The translations under genes and the position numbers were made by a program. From contig JAGCYH010000011.1 of NCBI GenBank assembly GCA_017960905.1, forward strand, positions 1 to 64,000: DNA of 64,000 nucleotides, in the 5' to 3' direction. Position 1 is the stretch's first letter; each line of letters starts with the position of its first letter. The notes under the pieces are model-generated. The model saw only the letters and a list, made by a program, of their open reading frames with translations. It ran no database searches and was not told the DNA's origin. Origin of the DNA: Bacteroidales bacterium. Lineage in GTDB: Bacteria > Bacteroidota > Bacteroidia > Bacteroidales > Marinilabiliaceae. Shown here piece by piece: positions 51,792-60,528 of this stretch.

Positions 51792-53078
51792 ATGGAAAAT
51801 ACAGAAAATACAGAAAATACAGAGAATCAGGATATTAACACCGAAAAACTGCATGTGTCGGTATTGGGATTCAGCAAATTTGCCGATGCTAATTATCAGT
51901 TGGAATGTGTCGTCAAGTCGGGTGTCTTGCACGACGACGAAGATATTGTTTTCAACGTCGGCGCTACGACAACGGTCGAAAACATTTTCAGCAAATCGTA
52001 CGAATCGTTGAAAGAAGCCCGAAAAGGTCAGAAAATAAAAGTGATAATCGGGCCCGATGTCAGTGCCACCGATTTGGAAAAGTGCGTATCGTTTCGGAAA
52101 AACGAATCGGTAACGACCAAAACCGATATACAGAAGAAGATATCGCTCCTTGAGGGCTCGCTGAGCTTGTACCGACAGTCGTATCCGTTGAGTATTGCCG
52201 ATACTTTTATCGGCAATAGCCGGAAATACATAGTTATTTTCATTATCTTCATGATATTGCTTGCGGTAGCGTATCCGTCGTTTTCGCATATTATGGCGGC
52301 TGTTTTCGGTACGCTAGCATTGGCATTTTTCACACTGATGGTTGGCGATTCGAAATCGCTCAGCAGCACGAAAAGGTTATTCGCCATTTGCGACAAAATC
52401 AGTTCGTTGGGCGAATATCCCGACGTGAAAAACTACATAGCCAAAACAGAGGAAGACATTAAAAATGAGGAGAAAACTAAGCAGAGAAGATACACTATAG
52501 GCAAAGTTTTTCTCGTGTTATACTGCGTTTTGCTTGCCGCATACGTTGGCTATACGTTTGTAAAACACAACGATCTCATGCGCAGCGAATGGGAGAACGT
52601 GCATGTGGATGAAAACCTGCATGGCGATCTGAATCTAACGGCCGAACTGCTCGATCTGAAGCCGCGCGAACCGTTTATTGTGCTGAAACCGCTCGAACAG
52701 GAAGCCGGCGCCGAAGATATAGCTATCTTCCTCGTAGAGAGCGACATACATTACACCACAACCAGCACGTACACCAACAGTCGGGGCGATGAGGAAGAAA
52801 CAACCGAAAACCATACAAGCAAACTAGTGGCTTTCAAATTTAAAACACCGAAAATTGATCGCATAGCCCGATTGGTCATTACCGACCAAGACGGCCGCGA
52901 ATCGAATTTGGTGATACCGACTCGCGACGATGTGTCAAAAGTAATTGTGCAAGGCGTAGATCACGATATGCTCGGTAACAACGATTATATGAAAAAATAC
53001 TCGAGCGAAGTGCTCAATACGCTTTATTACCTCAAAAAGCACCAGAACGAACTTAGATACAAGATAGTGAAAGACTAA
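51792..53078 (+). CDS. Membrane protein A of a tandem paralogous pair
   Basis: A 428-residue protein. It begins with a 9-nt tandem repeat coding for ENTENTENTEN, then a ~90-residue soluble domain absent from its paralogue. Two helices follow (YIVIFIIFMILLAVAYPSFS, HIMAAVFGTLALAFFTLMVG), a charged segment, another helix (VFLVLYCVLLAAYVGYTFV) and a ~170-residue C-terminal domain (PREPFIVLKPLEQ). No family recognised. It starts 11 bp after the zinc-ribbon gene and ends before a terminator. Its paralogue at 53185 is about 75% alike over the shared part by eye. Confidence 0.72.
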   Translation: MENTENTENTENQDINTEKLHVSVLGFSKFADANYQLECVVKSGVLHDDEDIVFNVGATTTVENIFSKSYESLKEARKGQKIKVIIGPDVSATDLEKCVSFRKNESVTTKTDIQKKISLLEGSLSLYRQSYPLSIADTFIGNSRKYIVIFIIFMILLAVAYPSFSHIMAAVFGTLALAFFTLMVGDSKSLSSTKRLFAICDKISSLGEYPDVKNYIAKTEEDIKNEEKTKQRRYTIGKVFLVLYCVLLAAYVGYTFVKHNDLMRSEWENVHVDENLHGDLNLTAELLDLKPREPFIVLKPLEQEAGAEDIAIFLVESDIHYTTTSTYTNSRGDEEETTENHTSKLVAFKFKTPKIDRIARLVITDQDGRESNLVIPTRDDVSKVIVQGVDHDMLGNNDYMKKYSSEVLNTLYYLKKHQNELRYKIVKD

Positions 53079-53102
53079 TACAGTTCTCTGAAATAGACGA
53101 GC

Positions 53103-53127
53103 AGGGCTGCCATATTATGGCAGCCCT
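53103..53127 (+). terminator. Terminator between the paralogues
   Basis: AGGGCTGCCATA and its complement with a 1-nt loop, followed by TTGCTATTTTTATT. The core equals that of the R-M terminator at 49432. Confidence 0.85.
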
Positions 53128-53151
53128 TGCTATTTTTATTATTTAAACACT

Positions 53152-53159
53152 TATCTTTG
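53152..53159 (+). promoter_or_regulatory. Promoter -7 element of membrane protein B
   Basis: TATCTTTG, a TAnnTTTG match, 25 bp before the start at 53185, with a TTG box 22 nt upstream. It lets the second paralogue be expressed separately after the terminator. Confidence 0.55.
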
Positions 53160-53184
53160 CCAGTCATAAAAAATACACAGAAAT

Positions 53185-54117
53185 ATGGCCAAAACGAGTA
53201 AAACCGAGATACAGAAGATGATAACACTCCTCGAGGACGAGCTGAGCAAGTACCGACGGACGTATCCGCTGAGTATTGCCGATACTTTTATCGGCAATAG
53301 CCAGCGATATTTAGTCATTTTCATCATCTTCCTGATACTGCTTGCAATAGCGTATCCGTCGTTTTCGCATGTCATGGCTGCAGTTTTCGGGGCGCTCGCA
53401 TTGGCATTTTTCGCTTTGATGGTTGGCAAATCGAAATCGCTCAGCAGCACTGAAACGTTATATGCCATTAGCGGCGAAATAGGTTCGCTAGGCGAATATC
53501 CCGATGTGAAAAACTATCTGGCCCAAACAGAGGAAGATATTAAAAAAGAGGAAAATACGAAGCGTAGGAGATACATTGTAGGTGTGGTTTTCCTCGTTAC
53601 TTACGCCGTTTTGCTTGCAGCTTACGTCGGCTATACTTTTGTAAAAGACAACGAACTCATGCGCGACGAGTGGGAGAACGTGCATGTTGACCAAAACCTG
53701 CATGGCGACTTGAATCTTGCCGCTGAACTGCTCGACCTGAAGCCGCGCGAACCGTTTATTGTGCTTAAACCGCTCGCGCAGGAAACCGGTGCCGACGATT
53801 TGGCTATCTTCCTCGTAGAGAGCGATATACCATTTCCCGACAACGACAACATATGTAAAGTGCTGGCTTACAAGTTTAAAACACCGAAAGTCGACCGCAT
53901 AGTCGGACTTGTAATTACCGATAAAGACGGCAACGAGTCGAATTTGAGGATTCCGACTCGCGACGATGTGTCGAAAATAGTTGTAAAAAGAATCGAGCAT
54001 AACTTGCGCAATAACAGCGATTATGCGAAAGAATACTCGGAAAAAGTGCTCAATACGCTTTATTACCTCAAAAAGCACCAGAATGAACTGAGATACAAGA
54101 TTGTGAAAGGTGAGTGA
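53185..54117 (+). CDS. Membrane protein B of a tandem paralogous pair
   Basis: A 310-residue paralogue of the gene at 51792, lacking its first ~115 residues. The two align from QKMITLLEDEL / QKKISLLEGSL through the helices to the closing YYLKKHQNELRYKIVK, with the whole IADTFIGNS segment and its hairpin (53275-53298) shared. It lacks about 16 residues of the loop that reads TTTSTYTNSRGDEEETT in copy A. It has its own promoter. Function unknown. The duplication looks recent. Confidence 0.72.
   Translation: MAKTSKTEIQKMITLLEDELSKYRRTYPLSIADTFIGNSQRYLVIFIIFLILLAIAYPSFSHVMAAVFGALALAFFALMVGKSKSLSSTETLYAISGEIGSLGEYPDVKNYLAQTEEDIKKEENTKRRRYIVGVVFLVTYAVLLAAYVGYTFVKDNELMRDEWENVHVDQNLHGDLNLAAELLDLKPREPFIVLKPLAQETGADDLAIFLVESDIPFPDNDNICKVLAYKFKTPKVDRIVGLVITDKDGNESNLRIPTRDDVSKIVVKRIEHNLRNNSDYAKEYSEKVLNTLYYLKKHQNELRYKIVKGE
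53275..53298. repeat. Intragenic perfect inverted repeat (10-bp arms, 4-nt loop), shared by both paralogues
   Basis: ATTGCCGATA and its complement flank CTTT. The same hairpin is at 52194-52217 in paralogue A, so it is older than the duplication or kept by it. Confidence 0.9.
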
Positions 54118-54177
54118 AAAAAATTCGTTAGAATGAAAAAAAACAACTAACTTTACGCCCCGAAAAAAGTTAATGCT

Positions 54178-54600
54178 TTGGACCGTATTTGTCTGAAAAT
54201 ATTAAGCGTTTCGATAGTGCTCTCGATGTGCAGCATCGAGTCGGCCACAGCGTTCGACGAAATGTCGAACGTTGTGAGAGCCATTGTCATCACTGCCGAC
54301 AGCGCCAACACACAGACCTCGGCCAACGCGGCGCGCCTGCTCTACGTGCTCAACAACGACAAGGACATTCCGGCCAACATTAAGTCGCTCATAGGCAAGG
54401 CGCAGAAAGTAACTATTGTCGTCGATCAGAACGCACCGAAATCGCATTATGAAGTTCAGTGGCAATATGCCACTGAACAAGTTCAGAACCATTACATTAC
54501 ACATGTTTCGCACTCTCAAGTGCGAAACTCTGACTCTCAGTTTGCCGAAAGCCTCTTCTGTGTGTCGGCACAGCGCGACCGCGCTGGTCCAAAATGCTGA
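54178..54600 (+). CDS. Possible small exported protein, doubtful gene
   Basis: A 140-residue frame from TTG 54178 with a plausible signal peptide (ICLKILSVSIVLSMCSIESATA). The following segment AARLLYVLNNDKDIPANIKSLIGKAQKVTIVV is reminiscent of the start of a SYLF domain, but the rest does not match. The last third is encoded by two perfect hairpins in a row (54454-54478, 54505-54528), so it may be a truncated or decayed gene whose tail is repeat DNA. An ATG at 54173 is in another frame and closes after 7 codons. Low confidence. Confidence 0.35.
   Translation: MDRICLKILSVSIVLSMCSIESATAFDEMSNVVRAIVITADSANTQTSANAARLLYVLNNDKDIPANIKSLIGKAQKVTIVVDQNAPKSHYEVQWQYATEQVQNHYITHVSHSQVRNSDSQFAESLFCVSAQRDRAGPKC
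54454..54478. repeat. Perfect inverted repeat (11-bp arms, 3-nt loop)
   Basis: GTTCAGTGGCA and its complement flank ATA. Another with arms GTTTCGCACT (loop CTCA) follows at 54505-54528. Confidence 0.93.
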
Positions 54601-54713
54601 GTAACAGCTGAATACTTCAATTATTTTTTCAGCATCACTTTTCTGCGCCAGACAAGTCCGGCGCAAAAGCAGTTTTTTATTTTTACATGAAAAAAAATAA
54701 TAATAAATACAAA

Positions 54714-57700
54714 ATGTCATTAATTAATTCATTGATTGCCAAATTGTTTGGCACGAAATCGGAGAAGGATATGAAAGCCATTGCGCCTATTGTGACGCAA
54801 ATAAAAGAGATATATCCGACCATTCAGGCGTTGAGCAACGACGAGCTGCGCGCTCGCACGCAGGCTTTGCGCCAGCAAATACAAGACGCTATAAAAGAAG
54901 ACGTTGAGCGTGTAGCGAAACTCAAAGAAGAGGCTGAAGCCCTCGACTGTCCCGTCGACGTTAAAGAGCGCAACTACAAAGAGGTCGACGACACCGAAAA
55001 GGAGATCGACAAGACCGTCGAAGAGGTGCTCACCAACATTCTGCCCGAGGCGTTTGCCATTATGAAGGATACGGCGCGCCGTTTCGCCGAAAACGAAACG
55101 ATAGAGGTAACAGCTACCGACTTCGATCGCGAACTGGCTCTTACTAAGGACTTTGTGAGCATCGAAGGCGACAAGGCCATATACAAAAACACTTGGGTGG
55201 CCGGTGGTAGCCCAATCAAGTGGGAGATGGTCCACTACGACGTGCAGCTCATCGGCGGCATTGTGTTGCATCAGGGCAAGATTGCCGAGATGGCAACAGG
55301 CGAGGGTAAAACCCTCGTCGCCACTCTGCCGGTATTCCTCAACGCTCTGCCAGGACGTGGCGTGCACGTGGTAACCGTCAACGACTACCTCTCGAAGCGC
55401 GACTCGGAGTGGATGGGACCGCTCTATCAGTTTCACGGCCTCTCGGTCGACTGCATCGACAAGCACAAGCCTAACTCGGCCGAGCGTCGCAAAGCGTACG
55501 CTTCGGACATCACCTTCGGCACCAACAACGAGTTCGGTTTCGACTACCTGCGCGACAACGGCGCCACATCGCCCGATGACCTCGTGCAGCGCAAGCACAA
55601 CTTCGCCATCGTCGACGAGGTCGACTCGGTGCTCATCGACGACGCTCGTACACCGCTCATCATCTCGGGCCCTGTACAGAAAAAGCAGGAGCAGATGTTC
55701 GACACGCTCAAACCGCGTGTCGAAAAACTCGTTGAGGCGCAACGCACATTGGTTACCAAGTATCTTGCCGAGGCAAAAACAAAGATGCATTCTGAAGACC
55801 CCGCTGTGGTGAAAGAAGGCTCTCTGTCGCTCTTCAGAGCTTACAAAGGTCTGCCCAAAAACCGACCGCTCATCAAGTTCCTCAGCGAGCAAGGCATTAA
55901 GAGCCAGATGGTTAAGACCGAAAGCGAATACATGGCCGAAAACAACAAGCGTATGCCCGAAGCCACCGACGTGCTTTACTTCGTCATCGATGAGAAGAAC
56001 AAGCAGGTGGAGCTTACCGATAAAGGCATCGACATACTTACCGGCGCGTCGGACGACCCGCAGTTCTTCGTGCTGCCCGATGTGGGCAGCGAAATGGCCG
56101 AAATTGAGAAATCAAATATGACCGACGAGGAAAAGGTCGAGAAGAAAGACGAGCTGATGCAGAACTACTCGATAAAGAGCGAACGCGTACACACTATAAC
56201 ACAGCTGCTTAAGGCTTACACACTCTTCGAGAAAGATGTCGATTACGTTGTAATCGACAACAAAGTGAAAATCGTCGATGAGCAGACTGGCCGTATTATG
56301 GAAGGCCGCCGCTGGTCCGACGGCCTGCACCAGGCCGTCGAAGCCAAAGAAAACGTGCAGATTGAGGCGCCTACGCAAACATACGCAACCATCACGCTGC
56401 AGAACTACTTCCGCATGTACCACAAGCTCTCGGGCATGACCGGTACCGCCGAAACCGAAGCGGGCGAGTTCTGGAACATCTACAAACTCGATGTGGTTGT
56501 CATTCCGACCAACAAACCCGTTGCTCGTAAAGACGCCAACGACTATGTCTACAAGACTACTAAAGAGAAGTTCAACGCAGTGATTGAAGAGATAGTACGT
56601 CTGGTAGGCGAGGGGCGTCCGGTGCTGGTTGGTACCACATCGGTCGACATCTCGGAACTGTTGAGCCGTATGCTTAAGATGCGCGGCATTAAGCACAATG
56701 TGCTTAATGCAAAATTGCACCAAAAAGAGGCTGAAATAGTTGCACTTGCAGGTCAGAAAGGCGCCGTAACGATAGCAACCAACATGGCTGGTCGTGGTAC
56801 CGACATCAAGCTCACCGACGAGGTGAAAGCCGCCGGCGGTCTGGCCATCATTGGTACCGAACGCCACGAGAGCCGCCGCGTCGACCGCCAGTTGCGCGGT
56901 CGTGCCGGTCGCCAGGGCGACCCGGGCTCGTCGCAGTTCTACGTATCGCTCGAAGACCCCCTCATGCGTCTCTTCGGCGGCTCTGGCCGCCTCATGCGCA
57001 TCATGGACTCGGGCTTCCCCGACGGCGAACCCATACAGCACAGCATGATGACGCGCGCCATAGAGCGCGCGCAACGCAAAGTGGAGGAAAACAACTTCGG
57101 CATTCGTAAGCGACTGCTTGAATACGACGACGTGATGAACTCGCAGCGCGAGGTTATCTACACCAAACGCCGTCACGCCCTCTTCGGCGAACGCATGGAG
57201 ATTGATATTATGAACATGATGACCGACTCGGCTTTCGCCATGGTCTCTGACGCTCAGGCCACTGGCGACTACGAAAACCTGCGCATGGACATTGTGAAGA
57301 CTTTTGCCATCAACTGTCCGTTCACTAAAGAGGAGTTCGATTCGCAGAAAGCCGAAGTGCTTGCCGACCGCCTCTACACAAAAGCCATGGAGACATTCCA
57401 ACAGCGTTGCCAAACAATTGCCACTCAGGCATATCCGATTGTAAAACGTGTGTTTGAGGAGCAAGGCGACAAATACAAGAACATTGTTATTCCGATTACC
57501 GACGGCAAGCATGTATTCCAGATACCGGCGAACCTCGAAAAGTCGTACAACACTCAGGGCAAGGAGATTATCAAGGCAATTGAGAAGGTGATAATGCTCG
57601 TAACCATCGACGACGCTTGGCGTGACCATTTGCGCCAGCTCGACGACCTGCGCACATCGGTAATGAACGCCACTTACGAGCAGAAAGACCCGTTGCTCAT

Positions 57701-58064
57701 TTACAAGTTCGAGTCGTTCAACCTCTTCAAAAACATGATTGTTACCATCAACAACAACGTTGTTTCGTCGCTCGCTAAGCTCTCTATTCCGATGCGCGAC
57801 CCCGAAGACGCTGCAGCCGACCAGGAACGCGCACGCCAGCGTGCGCAGGCCGAATTGGCTCGCCGACAGATGGAACTCGAACGCATGAAGGCAATGCACG
57901 GACAAGGCAACCCGATGAACGGTGGCTACACTCAGACATCGACTCCACAACGCCCGGCCAACACGCCTATCCGCGTCGAAAAGAAGGTCGGTCGCAACGA
58001 CCCGTGCCCTTGCGGCAGTGGCAAGAAATATAAGCACTGCCACGGCAGAGATGCTATTGATTAG
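54714..58064 (+). CDS. secA: Preprotein translocase ATPase SecA
   Basis: A 1116-residue motor that pushes preproteins through SecYEG. ATG 54714 ([13 protein letters not shown]) is the usual start; an upstream ATG at 54687 would add 9 Lys/Asn-rich residues. Motifs: Walker [44 protein letters not shown] and the [20 protein letters not shown] of NBD2. The C-terminal zinc tail is [17 protein letters not shown]. It is longer than the enteric form (901) because of Bacteroidota inserts (for example the acidic segment around [20 protein letters not shown]). A perfect 11-bp hairpin lies at 56686-56710. Confidence 0.95.
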   Translation: MSLINSLIAKLFGTKSEKDMKAIAPIVTQIKEIYPTIQALSNDELRARTQALRQQIQDAIKEDVERVAKLKEEAEALDCPVDVKERNYKEVDDTEKEIDKTVEEVLTNILPEAFAIMKDTARRFAENETIEVTATDFDRELALTKDFVSIEGDKAIYKNTWVAGGSPIKWEMVHYDVQLIGGIVLHQGKIAEMATGEGKTLVATLPVFLNALPGRGVHVVTVNDYLSKRDSEWMGPLYQFHGLSVDCIDKHKPNSAERRKAYASDITFGTNNEFGFDYLRDNGATSPDDLVQRKHNFAIVDEVDSVLIDDARTPLIISGPVQKKQEQMFDTLKPRVEKLVEAQRTLVTKYLAEAKTKMHSEDPAVVKEGSLSLFRAYKGLPKNRPLIKFLSEQGIKSQMVKTESEYMAENNKRMPEATDVLYFVIDEKNKQVELTDKGIDILTGASDDPQFFVLPDVGSEMAEIEKSNMTDEEKVEKKDELMQNYSIKSERVHTITQLLKAYTLFEKDVDYVVIDNKVKIVDEQTGRIMEGRRWSDGLHQAVEAKENVQIEAPTQTYATITLQNYFRMYHKLSGMTGTAETEAGEFWNIYKLDVVVIPTNKPVARKDANDYVYKTTKEKFNAVIEEIVRLVGEGRPVLVGTTSVDISELLSRMLKMRGIKHNVLNAKLHQKEAEIVALAGQKGAVTIATNMAGRGTDIKLTDEVKAAGGLAIIGTERHESRRVDRQLRGRAGRQGDPGSSQFYVSLEDPLMRLFGGSGRLMRIMDSGFPDGEPIQHSMMTRAIERAQRKVEENNFGIRKRLLEYDDVMNSQREVIYTKRRHALFGERMEIDIMNMMTDSAFAMVSDAQATGDYENLRMDIVKTFAINCPFTKEEFDSQKAEVLADRLYTKAMETFQQRCQTIATQAYPIVKRVFEEQGDKYKNIVIPITDGKHVFQIPANLEKSYNTQGKEIIKAIEKVIMLVTIDDAWRDHLRQLDDLRTSVMNATYEQKDPLLIYKFESFNLFKNMIVTINNNVVSSLAKLSIPMRDPEDAAADQERARQRAQAELARRQMELERMKAMHGQGNPMNGGYTQTSTPQRPANTPIRVEKKVGRNDPCPCGSGKKYKHCHGRDAID
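56686..56710. repeat. Intragenic perfect inverted repeat (11-bp arms, 3-nt loop)
   Basis: In secA GCATTAAGCAC and its complement flank AAT, over the codons for the conserved GIKHNVLNA. The protein is normal here, so the symmetry rests on codon choice. Confidence 0.94.
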
Positions 58065-58075
58065 TATTTTCAAAA

Positions 58076-58115
58076 GCGAATGAGATATGTTTGCTTACAA
58101 ACGTATCTCATTCGC
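58076..58115 (+). terminator. Hairpin after secA
   Basis: GCGAATGAGATATGTTTG and its complement (one G-T pair) flank CTTA, 18-bp arms, 11 bp after the secA stop. No tight T-run follows, so termination may be partial. Confidence 0.7.
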
Positions 58116-58159
58116 AAAATGAAACATATTTATTTTCCATACGTATAATAAAGTCGCTT

Positions 58160-58999
58160 ATGATTTTTGGATTCATCGATTGGGACGTCGATCCGGTATT
58201 TTTCCATTTGGGGTCGTTCCCGGTGCGCTACTACAGCCTCTTTTTTGCCATAGCATTCTGGCTCGGATATGTCATCGAGCGGAAGCTTTTTGAGCACGAA
58301 AAAACGCCCGATAACTGGGTCGATAAGATTTTCATCTACACTATTGTCGCCACCATTATCGGTTCGCGCCTCGGGCATGTCTTTTTCTATGGCTGGGACT
58401 ATTATTCGCAGCATCCGGCCGAAATACTCAAGATATGGGAGGGCGGTCTGGCCAGTCACGGCGGCGGAATAGGCATTCTGATAGCGCTTTTCCTCTATAA
58501 AAAATTTGTTGCCAAGGACAAGTCGTTCCTCTGGGTGATGGACCATATAGTGGTGCCTGTGGCTTTGGCGGCGTTCTTCATACGCATGGGAAACCTCATG
58601 AACTCAGAGATTTACGGTCACCCGACCGATGTGCCGTGGGCTTTCCGCTTCCTGCGTCTGCACCCCGACGAGGCGGCGCTTCCGCGCCACCCGACGCAAA
58701 TCTATGAGGCTACTTTCTACCTGTTGGTTTTCGCGCTGCTCTGGTTCCTCTATTGGAAAAAAAGCTTCTACAAACGCGAAGGCGGACTGTTCGGAATATT
58801 CCTGATAGGCATTTTTGGTTTCCGCATGATCGTCGAAAACCTGAAAGAGAACCAAGAGGCTTTCGAAGACTCAATGACCCTCAATATGGGCCAACTGCTT
58901 AGTATTCCGTTTGTTATACTCGGTATCTGTTGCCTTGTTTATGCTCTCAAAAGCAAACCGAAGGAAGAAAATGCAAAACTTAATTCGCACAAAAAGTGA
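58160..58999 (+). CDS. lgt: Prolipoprotein diacylglyceryl transferase
   Basis: A 279-residue inner-membrane enzyme that adds diacylglycerol to the lipobox Cys of prolipoproteins. ATG 58160 (MIFGFIDWDVDPVFF) is used; the longer in-frame start lies in the secA hairpin. It has about seven helices. The family signature is present: GGLASHGGGIGI, then RMGNLMNSEIYGHP with the catalytic-site Arg/Asn/Glu, and HPTQIYEA. An Asp/Glu-rich tail follows. It is the single gene between the secA hairpin and the trp leader. Confidence 0.95.
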   Translation: MIFGFIDWDVDPVFFHLGSFPVRYYSLFFAIAFWLGYVIERKLFEHEKTPDNWVDKIFIYTIVATIIGSRLGHVFFYGWDYYSQHPAEILKIWEGGLASHGGGIGILIALFLYKKFVAKDKSFLWVMDHIVVPVALAAFFIRMGNLMNSEIYGHPTDVPWAFRFLRLHPDEAALPRHPTQIYEATFYLLVFALLWFLYWKKSFYKREGGLFGIFLIGIFGFRMIVENLKENQEAFEDSMTLNMGQLLSIPFVILGICCLVYALKSKPKEENAKLNSHKK

Positions 59000-59039
59000 G
59001 TTATCAAAAAGTGAGTGCTAATAATCTGACAACAAAAAA

Positions 59040-59063
59040 AATCTGCAAATTATTTTGCAGATT
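59040..59063. terminator. Hairpin after lgt, overlapping the trp promoter
   Basis: AATCTGCAAA and TTTTGCAGATT pair around a short AT loop. An A-run precedes it. It may end lgt transcripts, and its right arm contains the TTTG box of the trpB promoter. Confidence 0.55.
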
Positions 59064-59085
59064 GAAATATTAGCATTTACTTTGC
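59054..59085 (+). promoter_or_regulatory. Promoter of the trpB transcript (copy 1)
   Basis: TTTG (59054-59057), 20 nt, then TACTTTGC (59078-59085), close to TAnnTTTG. The same arrangement with identical spacing and the flanking CATTTACTTTGCGGCGTT stands before trpE (62851-62882). Confidence 0.6.
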
Positions 59086-59104
59086 GGCGTTTTAGAAACA
59101 AGAT

Positions 59105-59164
59105 ATGCAAACTTATATTTTAAATAGCAATTGGTGGTGGCGCTTACGAAAACACAATTCGTGA
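59105..59164 (+). CDS. trpL: trp leader peptide, copy 1
   Basis: A 19-residue peptide, MQTYILNSNWWWRLRKHNS, with three consecutive Trp codons (TGG TGG TGG) followed by Arg and Lys. It lies between promoter and a Rho-independent terminator in front of trpB. This is the classical transcription-attenuation design: scarce Trp stalls the ribosome on the TGG run and prevents the terminator. The second copy (62902) is identical from NWWWRLRKHNS to the stop. Confidence 0.88.
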   Translation: MQTYILNSNWWWRLRKHNS

Positions 59165-59200
59165 GTGGAATCGCTTTTGTATTTAAACTAAAAGATATAA

Positions 59201-59236
59201 AAGGTCTGATGTGAAACTCACATCAGACCTTTTTTT
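59201..59236 (+). terminator. trp attenuator terminator, copy 1
   Basis: AAGGTCTGATGTGA and its perfect complement flank AAC, followed by TTTTTTT. It ends 31 bp before trpB. The GTGAG just after the leader peptide's end (59161-59165) can pair with CTCAC of the terminator, a possible antiterminator. Confidence 0.9.
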
Positions 59237-59267
59237 GTTAGATAACAATTAAAAAAACAGTATAAAA

Positions 59268-60455
59268 ATGAGCAAATATTCTATCGATCAAAACGGTTAC
59301 TATGGCGAGTTCGGCGGCGCATACGTGCCCGAGATACTTCGCAAAAACGTAGTAGAGCTCAAAAATAATTATTTGCAAATAATTGAAAATGAGCAATTTC
59401 AGCGCGACTTTCGCAAACTGCTTAAAGACTACGTAGGGCGGCCTACGCCGCTCTATCGTGCCAAGCGGTTGAGCGAGCGCTATGGTGCCAACATCTTTCT
59501 GAAGCGCGAGGACCTTTGCCACACCGGCGCTCACAAACTCAACAACGCCCTCGGGCAGATTCTGCTCGCCCGCAAACTCGGCAAGACTCGCATTGTGGCC
59601 GAGACTGGGGCAGGGCAGCACGGCGTGGCTACTGCCACCGTATGCGCTCTGATGAACATGGAGTGCGTGGTATATATGGGCGAAACTGACGTGAAACGTC
59701 AGTTTCTCAACGTGCAGCGTATGAAGATGTTAGGTGCGAAAGTGGTGCCCGTGCTTTCGGGCAACCGCACCCTCAAAGACGGTACCAACGAGGCCATACG
59801 CGACTGGTGCTGCAATCCGCAGAACACGCATTATATCATCGGTTCGGTGGTAGGTCCCGATCCTTATCCCGATATGGTGGCTCGCTTCCAATCGGTTATA
59901 AGTGAGGAAATTAAGAGCCAGCTCGAAGAACAGACCGGCCGTAATTACCCAGACCGTCTGCTTGCCTGCATAGGCGGCGGCAGCAATGCTGCCGGCACCT
60001 TCTACCACTACATCGACGACGAGCGCGTGCGTTTCTTCGCCGCCGAGGCCGCCGGCCTCGGGCTCGAAAACCCCGAGAAGTCGGCTGCCACCATACATCT
60101 TGGTCGCAAGGGCGTTCTGCACGGCAGCCTCTCGATGGTAATGATGACTGAAGACGGACAAATCGTTGAGCCGTACTCCATCTCAGCCGGCCTCGACTAT
60201 CCGGGCGTTGGACCAATGCACGCCTTCTTTGCCAAAGCCGGCCGCACCAAGGTGCTTGCCATTACCGACGCCGAGGCTATGCAGGCCGCTCTCGAACTCA
60301 CTAAGTTAGAGGGTATTATACCAGCTATTGAGAGCGCCCACGCACTTGCCATGCTGCCAAAACTGAAGTTCGAGAAAAACGAGAACATCGTCGTAACAGT
60401 CTCTGGCCGAGGCGATAAGGATATGAATACATACGCCGATTATTTCAAATTGTAG
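59268..60455 (+). CDS. trpB: Tryptophan synthase beta subunit
   Basis: A 395-residue PLP enzyme that joins serine and indole. The start has GEFGGAYVPEIL. The PLP lysine is in HTGAHKLNNALGQ. The catalytic Glu region is IVAETGAGQHGVATATV and the phosphate loop GGGSNAAGTFYHY. It is of the trpB1 type that works with trpA. In Bacteroidales the trp operon usually starts with trpB then trpE; here trpB is cut from trpE by a terminator and two foreign-looking genes. A perfect 11-bp-arm hairpin (59682-59706) codes for GETDVKRQ. Confidence 0.96.
   Translation: MSKYSIDQNGYYGEFGGAYVPEILRKNVVELKNNYLQIIENEQFQRDFRKLLKDYVGRPTPLYRAKRLSERYGANIFLKREDLCHTGAHKLNNALGQILLARKLGKTRIVAETGAGQHGVATATVCALMNMECVVYMGETDVKRQFLNVQRMKMLGAKVVPVLSGNRTLKDGTNEAIRDWCCNPQNTHYIIGSVVGPDPYPDMVARFQSVISEEIKSQLEEQTGRNYPDRLLACIGGGSNAAGTFYHYIDDERVRFFAAEAAGLGLENPEKSAATIHLGRKGVLHGSLSMVMMTEDGQIVEPYSISAGLDYPGVGPMHAFFAKAGRTKVLAITDAEAMQAALELTKLEGIIPAIESAHALAMLPKLKFEKNENIVVTVSGRGDKDMNTYADYFKL
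59682..59706. repeat. Intragenic perfect inverted repeat (11-bp arms, 3-nt loop)
   Basis: In trpB GAAACTGACGT and its complement flank GAA, over the conserved segment GETDVKRQF. Confidence 0.94.
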
Positions 60456-60481
60456 AAACAAGGGGCTTAGCCCCTTGTTTC
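60455..60481 (+). terminator. Terminator directly after trpB
   Basis: GAAACAAGGGGC and its complement flank TTA (12-bp arms), starting on the last base of the trpB stop; weak T-run. It would uncouple trpB from everything downstream. Confidence 0.8.
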
Positions 60482-60528
60482 TTACAAAACAAAATACTAT
60501 TTTTACAGCTGTGTTAAACCGAAACACT

